From Candidatus Uhrbacteria bacterium (GTDB taxonomy: Bacteria > Patescibacteriota > Patescibacteriia > 2-12-FULL-60-25), in the NCBI GenBank assembly GCA_030649995.1, contig JAUSEV010000042.1:29665-93664 (forward strand): 64,000 nucleotides of DNA, in the 5' to 3' direction. A program made the translations under genes and the position numbers. Numbering within the stretch: position 1 is the stretch's first letter; each line of letters begins with the position of its first letter. Shown here in pieces: positions 16,653 through 25,114 of this stretch. Below the pieces are notes generated by a model, which made no database searches, had not been told where the DNA came from, and was given only the letters and a program-made list of their open reading frames with translations.

Positions 16653-18016
16653 ACGGATGAGGAAAGAAAAAAATGTTTCATTTTTCTTTGTAAGAAATTT
16701 TTGATTTCAAGAACATCCGACCTTTGAGGAACAAAATCTCTCAAGCCGAGAGAGAGATGAAGATGGGAACGGATCCAAAGCCATCGTATCAACAAAAAAA
16801 ACAGCGTCCCTGTAAGGGATTCCAGCGCAACGGCCCACACACCGAGAGAAGGAAGGAGAATCCATAGGAAGACTGCGGAAAAAATGATCCGTACACTCGA
16901 CAAACCGCATAAAACTTTCTGTAAACGTAAAGCGGGATAGAGGGCGTTCAAGACGGCTCCGAAAGCGATAAACAGGATAACGGCTGAAAGGACAAGATAC
17001 AGGGCAACGGCTGGGACAAATTTAGGAAAAAGAAATGGAAGAATAAACCAAATTCCGAGAGAGCTCAAAACAAAAATTCCTATCGATAATAGCGTTCCCA
17101 CCCGTACGGCTCGAGCTATCGCCCGCGAGAGTCGTTCCGTATCCTGTACGAGACGTGGTAATAATCCTGTTAATGCTGGTCCAAAACTGAGAAGTCCCGC
17201 GACATGACCCAGCAAGGATTCTGCCAATCCAAACAAACCGACGGCTGTTGGTCCAACAAATACCGCTAAAAGCCAAATCCGTCCAGCATCCAGATAATCT
17301 TTCAGAACATCCGTTGCCAAAGCCCATTTTCCATGTTGACCAAAAAGTCTGAATAGAGCCCGTATTTCCTGTCGGAATGAAGTGTTTGGGCACTGCCGCA
17401 TCTTCACAAAAAGAATAGGCGCCATGGCTCCGGCAATACCGCCCGCCGTGACAACATTGGCCAAACCCAATCCCCAAGCTCCATCATGTCTCATGACTAA
17501 AAAAAAGATTAATAAGGCGAGGTATAAGAGACTTTCCACGATTTGAATATACAACTGATTCTGAAACTGATACATAATGGAAAACCAACTAAAGGCATGG
17601 ACTTTAATCAACCAAAAAACCATGAGAAAAAAGGCAAGAATGATGAGTCGAGCATCTTGAATTTTCAGGAGGTGAGCCAAACGATCGGCAAAAATAATTC
17701 CGATCGTCAAGAGAATACCCGCAATAAGCAACGTCACACGGACAAATCCGCGCCAAAGGATTAGTCCCGTTTTCTCCGTATCATTCATCGATCGAATGGC
17801 TTCGATCGCAATCACGCTTCCCAGAGCGGTAAGCCCTCCCAACAGCAGAGCCGTGAGGGACAAAGCGATACGCCAAATGCCGTACGTCGCCGGATCGAGC
17901 AAACGAAAAATAATCAGCGAACTGAACAAGGCGCTTATTTTGGTAATCCATGAACCGATGGATGTTTGTAACACGGCATTTCCCACCGCTTCCGCTCCAA
18001 TAGAATTTTGGTTCAT
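16649..18016 (-). CDS. Wzx-type oligosaccharide flippase (MOP superfamily)
   Basis: The 455-residue protein is hydrophobic throughout, with about 12-14 predicted membrane helices and the flippase N-terminus GNAVLQTSIGSWITKISALFSSLIIFRLLDPATYGIWRI cut into helix 1, a short loop and helix 2. The Asp-Pro-x-x-Tyr-Gly element after helix 2 is typical of polysaccharide_synt proteins. It would flip lipid-linked repeat units across the cytoplasmic membrane before polymerisation. It overlaps its upstream (GT-B) and downstream (methyltransferase) genes by 4 bases each. No wzx symbol is assigned because family members are hard to tell apart. Confidence 0.85.
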   Translation of the reverse strand: MNQNSIGAEAVGNAVLQTSIGSWITKISALFSSLIIFRLLDPATYGIWRIALSLTALLLGGLTALGSVIAIEAIRSMNDTEKTGLILWRGFVRVTLLIAGILLTIGIIFADRLAHLLKIQDARLIILAFFLMVFWLIKVHAFSWFSIMYQFQNQLYIQIVESLLYLALLIFFLVMRHDGAWGLGLANVVTAGGIAGAMAPILFVKMRQCPNTSFRQEIRALFRLFGQHGKWALATDVLKDYLDAGRIWLLAVFVGPTAVGLFGLAESLLGHVAGLLSFGPALTGLLPRLVQDTERLSRAIARAVRVGTLLSIGIFVLSSLGIWFILPFLFPKFVPAVALYLVLSAVILFIAFGAVLNALYPALRLQKVLCGLSSVRIIFSAVFLWILLPSLGVWAVALESLTGTLFFLLIRWLWIRSHLHLSLGLRDFVPQRSDVLEIKNFLQRKMKHFFLSSSV

Positions 18017-19386
18017 ACGCGAGTAGCCGGCGAACGATCCCCTCGAAGATATCCGAGAAGAACGTCACCAAGAGACTTGGCGGCGATAGGTTTACGATCA
18101 ATACATTGTTCACGAATAATTCTTTCTCGTCCTTCATGATCCATTTCAGGATGCGCAAGGTACTTTTTAAGATCATTCACAAATTCTTCATAGGAATGCG
18201 CCACCCGAACTCCGCCCGAACTCACTATGGGACGATAATGTTCACGTTCATAATACCGCGCATTCGACATAATCCAGGAAGTCGGTTTTGGATCAAAACC
18301 GACATTGATGATGGGCTTATCAAAGTAAGCGGCTTCAACGCTCATGGTGGAAGCCGTGTTGGAAGTCACGGTTGCGTGTCGCAAAGAAGACATGAGATGC
18401 ATCAAGTCACGGTCTTCATATTCCCAGCTTGCGAGATCCCCTACCACATACGTTCCCGGTCGATCTAAGATCAAATGTTTTTGATGTTTCAAATGCTCGG
18501 CCCCGCAGTCATATTTTGGATGCATGCGTACCAGCACTTGCAATGGACCAAACACTCCGCGTTCAATGTCCTCATTCAAATGCGTTAAAATTTCCGGTTC
18601 ATCCGGCGACATCCATAACCCGGCCGCACAATAAAGCAATAAAGGGACGTTGGGCTGGAGCTTCATGCGCTGAAAAAATGCCTCTCGCGATTCCAAAAGA
18701 GCCGGATCTCTATAGCGATCAAATTGCGGCAAACCCACTACAGAAATCTTCGAGCGCGGATAATGAAAATAACGAACCGCTTCATCACGCACCAGATTGG
18801 TATGAACGATCAGGTGGTCCGGCGAGACGGACCAACTTAATTTTGTGGTGACATTATCCCATGTTTTGACCATGCCAATAACCGGAATCCCTTTTTTCTT
18901 CCCATAACGCACGAGGTCGATTTCTTCTATGGTGAGCAGCGTGGGACAAAAAATAAGGGCCTGCGGATCCGCATCGACCAAATCACGCACGCTTTGTGGA
19001 ATGGGGTGAAGGATGACCAGATGTTGAAGGACCCAACGTATCGGAAAAAAATGACCGAGCGCCCACACGCATAAACGTAAAAAACCCAAGACATATTTCT
19101 TCCGTTCCATCATCCGGCGCAAATGGCGCAACAACATCATGTGTGTCGGAATCGCCCCGATGCCGATGATCTGCAAACGGACGAGCCAGTCCGGTCGCGG
19201 GATCACGGGATGTGGAATGACCCGATATCCTTGGCTTCCAAAACGATCTTGATAATATTTAATTTTTCGTTCCTCCACAATCAAAACAACGGGATATCCC
19301 GCTTCAATCAGAGGCTTGAGCGCGCCGGAATCAACCAAAGCCTTGGAAATCGACCCATCATAAATTGGGACAAGAACAGGGCGCAT
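18013..19386 (-). CDS. GT-B-like protein, CDP-glycerol transferase-type C-terminal half
   Basis: The 457-residue protein begins RPVLVPIYDGSISKALVDSG, has a hydrophobic, basic middle (about 75-130) and a C-terminal GT-B-like half: PLLLYCAAGLWMSPDEPE, LQVLVRMHPKYD, and HATVTSNTASTMSVEAAYFDKPIINVGFD. The HP...E..S layout resembles CDP-glycerol glycerophosphotransferase and capsule-synthase-like enzymes, which use Glu or His in these places. It overlaps the flippase gene by 4 bases. Donor and acceptor are not predictable; it may add a glycerol phosphate or a sugar. Confidence 0.6.
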   Translation of the reverse strand: MRPVLVPIYDGSISKALVDSGALKPLIEAGYPVVLIVEERKIKYYQDRFGSQGYRVIPHPVIPRPDWLVRLQIIGIGAIPTHMMLLRHLRRMMERKKYVLGFLRLCVWALGHFFPIRWVLQHLVILHPIPQSVRDLVDADPQALIFCPTLLTIEEIDLVRYGKKKGIPVIGMVKTWDNVTTKLSWSVSPDHLIVHTNLVRDEAVRYFHYPRSKISVVGLPQFDRYRDPALLESREAFFQRMKLQPNVPLLLYCAAGLWMSPDEPEILTHLNEDIERGVFGPLQVLVRMHPKYDCGAEHLKHQKHLILDRPGTYVVGDLASWEYEDRDLMHLMSSLRHATVTSNTASTMSVEAAYFDKPIINVGFDPKPTSWIMSNARYYEREHYRPIVSSGGVRVAHSYEEFVNDLKKYLAHPEMDHEGRERIIREQCIDRKPIAAKSLGDVLLGYLRGDRSPATRV

Positions 19387-19411
19387 ATTCAGACAGGGAC
19401 TCTACCAGAAA

Positions 19412-20539
19412 TCAACATGAGGGACAAGGTGGAAGATCGTGAAAAAATTTCACGATCATCTTTGCTCGATCCTGCGCCGTAAGGAGCTGTGTCGGTTCTT
19501 GTGGGATGGCGGACGCTTGCATGGCGATCTTCAGCGCTTCGGCCAGCGCACGGGGATCGTCGGGAAAAAAATAATTGATACCGATGGCACCAACCATGGC
19601 AGCGGCTTCCCGAATCGACGGCAGATCACTCGCCACGATCGCCGCTTCGGCAGCCAAGGCTTCAAACAGTTTTAACGGGCTCGTGTCTCTCACGGAAACC
19701 TCAAACCGTCCGGAATTCGGAATCACGACAAGCGTTGCGGCGCGCAACCAAAATGGAATCTCTTCTTTGGGGCGCTGGCCGTGAAAGATGACGCGCGCGC
19801 TATCTTTTGGTAGTTGTCCGGCGAGCTGTTTGCAACGCTCCAAGTCCGACCCGCTTCCTCCGACGAGGTGTATAACGATATTCGCGGAAAGATACTCGGC
19901 TGATTTTATCAACGTGTCCACGCCCTTCCAATCAAACATCTGACCCGCATACACAATCGACATTTCATCGGCAGGAATACCCAACCTCGCTCGTGCCTCT
20001 CCCCTTTCAATGCGATGATACACAACCGGCTCAAACGTCACGGCATTGGGAAGAACGATGGACGGCGGCAAAGGTGATCGAATCCCCTTCAGCATCTCAA
20101 GTTTCAACTCATTCGTGCTCACGATGGCTCGCACCTGCGCGAGAATGCGACGGATAAGCCATCTCCGTTCAAAACTCTTCACATCAGGAATGTCATGCAC
20201 CTCCCACACCGTTGGCCATTGTTTTGATACGACCGCCGCTTGCAAAGGATCGTTGGCGATCACCACATCCGGATGAAAAGATTTGATGACGCGTGCCGCC
20301 ATGATCGCGCCAACAAAACGCAACGGATGAAACATCCACGGCCGATGCAATTTGACCTTGTACCCAAACGGCAAAAAAATCACACCGGAAATCGGCTGCG
20401 GCACATCGTCCGTCCGACGAGGGAAAGCGATCGCGACATCGTGACCGGCCGCGACATATCCTTCGGCCATGGTGATGGTCTGAATACCATAAGCCTTTTC
20501 CGTCGGAAAACGCGCGTTTAATAAAAGCAAGATACGCAT
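19412..20539 (-). CDS. Family 4 glycosyltransferase
   Basis: RILLLLNARFPTEKAYGIQ opens a GT-B N-domain and MSIVYAGQMFDWKGVDTLI plus VRDTSPLKLFEALAAEAAIV give the nucleotide-sugar binding part with the E-x7-E spacing of GT4. The length, 375 residues, is standard. It is a cytoplasmic or membrane-associated retaining transferase. The gene lies 25 bases upstream of the GT-B gene. Upstream of it is a 174-base gap filled with palindromes, so the transcript of genes 20.5-12.2 kb may begin close to 20.55 kb. Confidence 0.85.
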   Translation of the reverse strand: MRILLLLNARFPTEKAYGIQTITMAEGYVAAGHDVAIAFPRRTDDVPQPISGVIFLPFGYKVKLHRPWMFHPLRFVGAIMAARVIKSFHPDVVIANDPLQAAVVSKQWPTVWEVHDIPDVKSFERRWLIRRILAQVRAIVSTNELKLEMLKGIRSPLPPSIVLPNAVTFEPVVYHRIERGEARARLGIPADEMSIVYAGQMFDWKGVDTLIKSAEYLSANIVIHLVGGSGSDLERCKQLAGQLPKDSARVIFHGQRPKEEIPFWLRAATLVVIPNSGRFEVSVRDTSPLKLFEALAAEAAIVASDLPSIREAAAMVGAIGINYFFPDDPRALAEALKIAMQASAIPQEPTQLLTAQDRAKMIVKFFHDLPPCPSC

Positions 20540-20611
20540 ACTGTTTCGTCACCATACGTCCAAATGACGATTTTGAAAAGATGTCCCCTCTGTTTGTCCC
20601 CTCTGTTCTGA

Positions 20612-20646
20612 CCCTCCCTCTTAGCATAAGAGGGAGATGGAGGGAG
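20612..20646. repeat. CTCCCTCTTA-type palindromic element (family D, copy 1)
   Basis: CTCCCTCTTA (20614-20623) and TAAGAGGGAG (20627-20636) form a perfect 10-bp stem with a 3-base loop, followed by a partial repeat of the GGAGGG arm. The architecture matches the elements at 20690-20725 and 26810-26850. Just upstream TGTCCCCTCTGTT is repeated twice at 20582-20607. Confidence 0.7.
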
Positions 20647-20660
20647 TTAAAATTAATCAG

Positions 20661-20678
20661 GGGTTACCCTCATAACCC
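20661..20678. repeat. Small inverted repeat between two palindromic elements
   Basis: GGGTTA (20661-20666) and TAACCC (20673-20678) enclose a 6-base loop; on the plus strand it is followed by TTTTATTTTTTAA, so it could act as a terminator in either direction. It sits between two family D elements in the 174-base gap. Confidence 0.4.
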
Positions 20679-20689
20679 TTTTATTTTTT

Positions 20690-20725
20690 AACTCCTCCTC
20701 ACCTCCTCTTAAGTTAAGAGGAGGA
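20690..20725. repeat. Family D palindromic element supplying the stop of the Gmd-like gene (copy 2)
   Basis: CCTCCTCTTAA and TTAAGAGGAGG at 20702-20724 form an 11-bp stem about a single central base, preceded by ACTCCTCCTCA. The TTA inside it is the TAA stop of the Gmd-like gene at 20714-20716, so the element defines the protein's last residues (SDSSS). Confidence 0.75.
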
Positions 20726-21673
20726 ATCTGAAAATTCTTCAAGATCCTCTCTGACCATCATCTCGATTAATGATCGAAAATCCGTCTTCGGTGTCCATCC
20801 AAGAATTTTTTCCGCCTTGGTGATGTCCCCTACTTTCGGATTCGGCTCTGTTGGTCTGTAAAATTCAGGTGAGACTTCGATGATCTTATTAAATTCAAGA
20901 CCAAGCGCCTGCGCGGCGATCGTGATCGCATCTCGAACCGTGTGCAGCTTGCCTGATGCGATGACAAAATCTTGCGGCGCGTCCAACTGCAACATCTTCC
21001 ACATAGCCTCGACATAGTCACCGGCAAATCCCCAATCGCGCGACGCATCGACATTACCGATCGTGAGCCTTGAGGCGAGGCCGAGCTTGATCTTGGCAAG
21101 CGTGCGCGTGATTTTTTTTATGATCGCCGCTTCAGGGCGTCGCGGGGATTCGTGATTGAACAAAAATGCGGAGCATGCATAGGCTCCCTGTTTGTCGCGT
21201 GAGCCGACAATAAAATCACGATCCGCCGACATCTTCGCGATGGCATACGGATTTTTTGTCTCCCAGTCGCGGGGCGAATCTTCATTCAACGGAGATGACG
21301 AGGGCACAAAGATCTCGCTCGATGACGCCTGAAGAAATCGCACATGCGGATTGACGGCAAGCGACGCCTCAAACAAAACGCCAACGCTTTCGTAATTAAT
21401 CTTCCATGTCATTTCCGGTTCTGCGTACGCGGTTTTGAGATCCGTGACCCCCGCAAGATTGTAGACTTCATCCGGTGTCGATTGTTTGACGGCAATTTTT
21501 AGAGAATCAAAGTCAGCCAGATCGCCGGAGAGAGTGTTGACCTCTTTTGGTACGTATCGCACATCCGATCTCGGCTTCACCAAACCAAAAACCTCATATC
21601 CTTTGGCCAAAAGAAATTCCGCCAAATAAGATCCGTCCTGACCGGCAACGCCGGTGATGAGAGCTTTTTTCAT
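20714..21673 (-). CDS. gmd: GDP-mannose 4,6-dehydratase-like SDR
   Basis: KKALITGVAGQDGSYLAEFLL is the Gmd/GFO-type NAD loop, FLQASSSEIFVP with NPYAIAKMSADRD supplies the catalytic Ser and YxxxK, and SRDWGFAGDYVEAMWKML and YRPTEPNPKVGDITKAEKILGW are strongly Gmd-like. About 319 residues from the ATG at 21673; two further in-frame ATGs lie upstream to 21694. It should turn GDP-mannose into GDP-4-keto-6-deoxymannose, the precursor of fucose, rhamnose, perosamine and, through a ColD-type enzyme, colitose. That fits the His-type DegT enzyme at 62-1324. Its last codons come from a palindromic element. Confidence 0.8.
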   Translation of the reverse strand: MKKALITGVAGQDGSYLAEFLLAKGYEVFGLVKPRSDVRYVPKEVNTLSGDLADFDSLKIAVKQSTPDEVYNLAGVTDLKTAYAEPEMTWKINYESVGVLFEASLAVNPHVRFLQASSSEIFVPSSSPLNEDSPRDWETKNPYAIAKMSADRDFIVGSRDKQGAYACSAFLFNHESPRRPEAAIIKKITRTLAKIKLGLASRLTIGNVDASRDWGFAGDYVEAMWKMLQLDAPQDFVIASGKLHTVRDAITIAAQALGLEFNKIIEVSPEFYRPTEPNPKVGDITKAEKILGWTPKTDFRSLIEMMVREDLEEFSDSSS

Positions 21674-21678
21674 AATGG

Positions 21679-21707
21679 TTGACATAAAACCCATTTAATG
21701 CTATTTT
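21679..21707 (+). promoter_or_regulatory. Sigma70-type promoter of the 21752 gene
   Basis: A perfect TTGACA (21679-21684), a 17-base spacer and TATTTT (21702-21707, four of six). The start would be near 21714, giving a 38-base leader ending in AAGGAGA before the ATG. It lies just outside the start of the divergent Gmd-like gene. Confidence 0.75.
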
Positions 21708-21751
21708 TCCAAACGTACTTTTAACAACCTCTCGACACAAGGAGACAACGA

Positions 21752-22339
21752 ATGCTGCTTTCCGTGGAAGAAGAAGCACTACTCAAGGATCTGCTCGAAA
21801 AGGCATACGACGGTCATCCGGAACACTGGGTGCCCAAGAGCTGCCTGCCTGCGTATCACCGCCTCGGAACAGCGGTCTTCAGCGAGATGGCATTTGTCAA
21901 GGAGCTCTTCGCGAAGTACGACCAGGAGCCACGGATCTACCTGAAGCATCGCGACGATGAGCACTGGCCCGACACATGGCACCTCCCCGGAACCAAGCAT
22001 GCCACGCACATCACCCACGGCAACAGACTGGAAGTCGTGCAGGCCCTGGCAGAGCGTGAGTTCCCGGGGATCGTGATCACGAGAGCATGCATGGTCGATG
22101 GGTTCCAATGGAAGATGGGCTCGGACAAGGCCGCGGGAGAGCATCCCTGGTCCAACGCCTTCTCCGCTGTCACGCTCTGCGAGGTCGGATACACTCTGCC
22201 TGAGACGCCAGACGGAAGGTTCTTCACCATAGCCGAGGCCAAGAAGCTCCGGCTCGCCACGCACCATCTGAACTTCTTCAATGCGTGCTGCGATGTCATG
22301 ATGAACAAGCAACCCTTCATCTACCGCCGCGCTCGCTGA
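21752..22339 (+). CDS. Uncharacterised GC-rich protein, possibly a degenerate Nudix fold
   Basis: This 195-residue soluble protein has no family I recognise for certain. DTWHLPGTKHATHITHGNR followed by VQALAEREFPG resembles a Nudix box (LPG...REF) in which the usual EExGU glutamates are missing. Many Trp and His residues stand in the middle. AAGGAGA precedes the ATG, a consensus promoter and a strong terminator bracket it, and its codons end mostly in G or C, as in the genes at 9892 and 11171. It is a single-gene plus-strand unit between minus-strand glycan genes. Start chosen by the ribosome site. Confidence 0.6.
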   Translation: MLLSVEEEALLKDLLEKAYDGHPEHWVPKSCLPAYHRLGTAVFSEMAFVKELFAKYDQEPRIYLKHRDDEHWPDTWHLPGTKHATHITHGNRLEVVQALAEREFPGIVITRACMVDGFQWKMGSDKAAGEHPWSNAFSAVTLCEVGYTLPETPDGRFFTIAEAKKLRLATHHLNFFNACCDVMMNKQPFIYRRAR

Positions 22340-22356
22340 CCGTAGCACCTCGCTAA

Positions 22357-22396
22357 ACGGCGCTCCGCATGACTCATGCGGACGCCGTCTTTTTTA
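22357..22396 (+). terminator. Rho-independent terminator of the 21752 gene
   Basis: ACGGCG and CGCCGT flank inner arms CCGCAT and ATGCGG in one long hairpin, followed by CTTTTTTA. The T-run overlaps the stop codon of the convergent methyltransferase gene at 22394. Confidence 0.85.
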
Positions 22397-23689
22397 TACG
22401 ATCTTAACCTCCGGCAACGGCACAATAAACTTTGTTCCTCCCGCCACAAGATCAGCTTCCCGTTTAATGAAACCATCAATGAAACTGTACGGCAAGGCGA
22501 GCAAGAAGTCAGGCTTGGCTCTGCGCATATCTTCTTCGCTCTTGATGGGAATATCCGAACCGATAACATATTTTCCCACCTTGAACGGATTGGAATCAGC
22601 CGCAGCAGCTATTTCCTCATGACCAAGATTGCAATATTGAAGGATCGTATTGCCTTTAGTCGAAGCGCCATAGATCCAAACCGTTTTTCCATCTTGTTTA
22701 ATTTTTTTTAACAAAGCACAAAGATCGTCTCGTGTTTTTTGGACTCTCTGCATAAACGTGTGATACGTCGTGGGATCAAACAATCCTTCTTTCAGTTCCC
22801 GTTCCAGAATTTTTTGATAACGCTCGGTCGGCACGAATCGCTCACACCCTTTTTTCTTCACAAACACGCGAAAACTTCCGCCATACACATCATTTTCCAT
22901 CACGTCAAACACTTCAAGACCAACCTGTTCCATCAGCCACTTCATGTGATGGGCGGCATAATAACCAGCGTGTTCGTGTACGATATTGTCATACATGTTG
23001 GTACGTATCATCGCGGGGAGATACGCCATTTGAATGATCCACACCCCTTCGTCATCAAGACACGCGGCAACGTCGCGCGCAAAGCCCACCGGATCGTTCA
23101 GATGATAAAACATCGCGATGCTAAAAATCAGTTTCGCTTTTTTTGCGGACACGGTTTTGAAAGCCTGTTCGTTAAAAGACGTTCGGACATCGGTATAGCG
23201 AGGACCGTCCATCAAAGATTTGACGTTCTGCGCAGGATCAATGCTGATAAGTTGATAAGGATCGTCACGAAAAAAAGAAAGGAGCGTCCCGTCATTTCCT
23301 CCGATATCAAGAATCACGTCTTCCGGTTGCAGATGGTTGAGCGTTCGCCCGCTCTCCGCCACATCCTGCAAAATTTTTCCCATGGATGAGTTGGTCGAAC
23401 TCGTATAAGGATACGCGTCATACATCGCGGACAAATCCAGACGATGGCCGAGCTGAATCAACCCGCACGTACCTGCATCCCCCGAAGCTTCAAGCGTAGG
23501 GGGACGTTTTTTACACATCACCATATCTAGAGGATATCTGACCGCGGTCGAACGATAGTTGAGATCCGTCGGAAACACGGATGACAGATATTGCTCACCA
23601 ATGTCGATGCACGGAATGAGCTCGGTATTTCCGCACACGCGGCATCGGTCGATTTTCGTCGCAGACACGGCTGTTGATGGTTGTGACAT
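22394..23689 (-). CDS. C-methyltransferase of the TylC3/NovU type (Methyltransf_13/23/14)
   Basis: The 431-residue protein has the three-part layout of sugar C-methyltransferases: an N-terminal zinc-binding part (DRCRVCGNTELIPCIDIG, residues 15-32, with later cysteines), a SAM domain (VILDIGGNDGTLLSFF, about 147), and a C-terminal domain with VWIYGASTKGNTILQYC and PFKVGKYVIGSDIPI. Such enzymes methylate carbon 3 of 4-keto-6-deoxy nucleotide sugars, but many related proteins of unknown substrate occur in glycan loci. Upstream gap of 150 bases holds a dispersed repeat. Confidence 0.85.
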   Translation of the reverse strand: MSQPSTAVSATKIDRCRVCGNTELIPCIDIGEQYLSSVFPTDLNYRSTAVRYPLDMVMCKKRPPTLEASGDAGTCGLIQLGHRLDLSAMYDAYPYTSSTNSSMGKILQDVAESGRTLNHLQPEDVILDIGGNDGTLLSFFRDDPYQLISIDPAQNVKSLMDGPRYTDVRTSFNEQAFKTVSAKKAKLIFSIAMFYHLNDPVGFARDVAACLDDEGVWIIQMAYLPAMIRTNMYDNIVHEHAGYYAAHHMKWLMEQVGLEVFDVMENDVYGGSFRVFVKKKGCERFVPTERYQKILERELKEGLFDPTTYHTFMQRVQKTRDDLCALLKKIKQDGKTVWIYGASTKGNTILQYCNLGHEEIAAAADSNPFKVGKYVIGSDIPIKSEEDMRRAKPDFLLALPYSFIDGFIKREADLVAGGTKFIVPLPEVKIV

Positions 23690-23735
23690 AGTATTTTAAG
23701 TTCATTGTTAGTTTCAAACATTTTTTAGCTTGGTT

Positions 23736-23823
23736 GTCATCCTGAACGGAGGTCGCCGGAGTGAAGGATCTTCGACGGTCCGAGGGGAGATTCTTCGCTT
23801 TGCTCCGCGACGCTCAGAATGAC
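23736..23823. repeat. Dispersed palindromic repeat, GTCATCCTGA...CAGAATGAC type (family B)
   Basis: The 88-base element begins GTCATCCTGAACG, carries GAAGGATCTTCGAC and ends in GCTCAGAATGAC. This is a repeat type seen between genes of many unrelated bacteria. It fills most of the gap between the methyltransferase and SDR genes. Confidence 0.7.
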
Positions 23824-23839
23824 AAATGAATGAAACTCG

Positions 23840-24562
23840 CTATGGGTTCTTTGTCATTCCAGCCTCCACAGGGATGACATAATTGTCTAAGAATAAAAGA
23901 ACCTCACTCGCCTCGGGAAAATCCGACTCCGGATTTTCGATTTCTTGATGATCCAACGCGCCTTCAAACGCGCCGGTTGATCCTATATGTTTCGCCACAT
24001 CTTTGAGCGCCATCGCGTTCCGTCCACCGACTTCGACGATGCCTGATCGATGCAAATTGGAAGCGATCCAATTTGCGGCAAAATCAACGTCCGCAAAACA
24101 ATACCGACTCTCCCCGTCCACAAACACCGTTTTGTTCTGCATCATATCAACTAAGACGCCTTTTTTCATGTTTTGACTGTAAAGCGCGCCAAAACGGACA
24201 ATCAAATGCTGATCGAAGTCGCACAACTTCTCCGTCGCCGCCTTATGCCGTCCGTACACGGTGTCGAGCTGACAGCGAGCGGACACGGTGCTCACTTGCA
24301 CGAATTTTTTGAAGCTCCATCCGTAAAGAAGTTTTGCCGTTTTTTCCACGGTCTCAACAAAATCTTTTTCCGGATTCTGTTTTGCCCAAAACCGAGCGGA
24401 TGGCATGGCGCAATTGATCAACACGTCATAAGAATCTTTTTTCATCTCCTCACAATTCTCGCGTGTGACGGCAACGGCCGTGTATTCCGAGGACCGAGAA
24501 AACGCACGCATGAGTGCGCTCCCGAGGAATCCCTTTGCTCCGACAACAGCCACTCGCGGCAT
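23840..24562 (-). CDS. NAD(P)-dependent SDR, epimerase-like
   Basis: RVAVVGAKGFLGSALMRAF carries GxxGxxG, VQVSTVSARCQ the Ser region and YGRHK the YxxxK catalytic pair. At 240 residues it is a short extended-SDR. It ends with a C-terminal VEVGGRNAMALKDVAKHIG, the usual substrate half. It lies 3 bases after the cupin gene, hence coupled to it. A reductase or epimerase of a keto-sugar is likely; the substrate is unknown. Confidence 0.75.
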   Translation of the reverse strand: MPRVAVVGAKGFLGSALMRAFSRSSEYTAVAVTRENCEEMKKDSYDVLINCAMPSARFWAKQNPEKDFVETVEKTAKLLYGWSFKKFVQVSTVSARCQLDTVYGRHKAATEKLCDFDQHLIVRFGALYSQNMKKGVLVDMMQNKTVFVDGESRYCFADVDFAANWIASNLHRSGIVEVGGRNAMALKDVAKHIGSTGAFEGALDHQEIENPESDFPEASEVLLFLDNYVIPVEAGMTKNP

Positions 24563-24565
24563 AGC

Positions 24566-24970
24566 TCAATCCTGCACCGGAGGGTTGCCCTTCAAAAATT
24601 CCACTTGCACGATCGGGGGGTTACAGTCATCCCACCTTTTGGAAAGCATCGCCACGGCTGTGACCGGGGTGATCGCGTAAAACGTGTGGGAGACGCCGAT
24701 GGGCGTGCGCGTACACGAACCTCGACTCATGTGAATCAGCTCTTCCGGCTCGGTCTCGGAATCGCGCGTCACCATCACGCCGGACCCTTCCACCACCAAA
24801 AAATATTCGTTGAACTCCGGATGATAGTGATGACCGCGAGTTTTCCCCGGCTGAAAATACAAAATATTAAACTCCACGATCGGATCCTTTGGAAGCCAAG
24901 TAAAAATACCCCCGCGGCCGTCCCGAACGGTCTCAAGATTGCAAGAAGGAACAAGGTGTTCGATTTTCAT
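24566..24970 (-). CDS. Small cupin, FdtA/WxcM-type sugar isomerase-like
   Basis: A 134-residue single-domain cupin: TRGHHYHPEFNEYFLVVEGSG is the first metal-binding box shortened here at its loop, and IGVSHTFYAITPVTAVAML the second. This form is common among dTDP-sugar 3,4-ketoisomerases (FdtA, WxcM) and uronate-binding cupins. Together with the adjacent SDR and C-methyltransferase it may modify one deoxysugar. Catalytic residues cannot be assigned with certainty. Confidence 0.7.
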   Translation of the reverse strand: MKIEHLVPSCNLETVRDGRGGIFTWLPKDPIVEFNILYFQPGKTRGHHYHPEFNEYFLVVEGSGVMVTRDSETEPEELIHMSRGSCTRTPIGVSHTFYAITPVTAVAMLSKRWDDCNPPIVQVEFLKGNPPVQD

Positions 24971-25024
24971 AATGATAATGATATTTATAGCAATTCGAGG
25001 CGACTATGGCAAGTATAGCTTTTT

Positions 25025-25087
25025 GTCATTCCTGCGAAGGCAGGAATCCATCCCCTCTGACTGGATCCCCGCCTTCGCGAGGATGAC
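25025..25087. repeat. Dispersed palindromic repeat, GTCATTCCTGCG...GCGAGGATGAC type (family C)
   Basis: GTCATTCCTGCGAAGGCAGG and the reverse-complementary arm ending CGCCTTCGCGAGGATGAC surround a short unpaired middle. This is the widespread GTCATTCCCGCGAA...GAATGAC element. It sits in the 144-base gap upstream of the cupin gene. Confidence 0.75.
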
Positions 25088-25114
25088 AAATGGAGAGTTT
25101 TTACAATAAATTTA

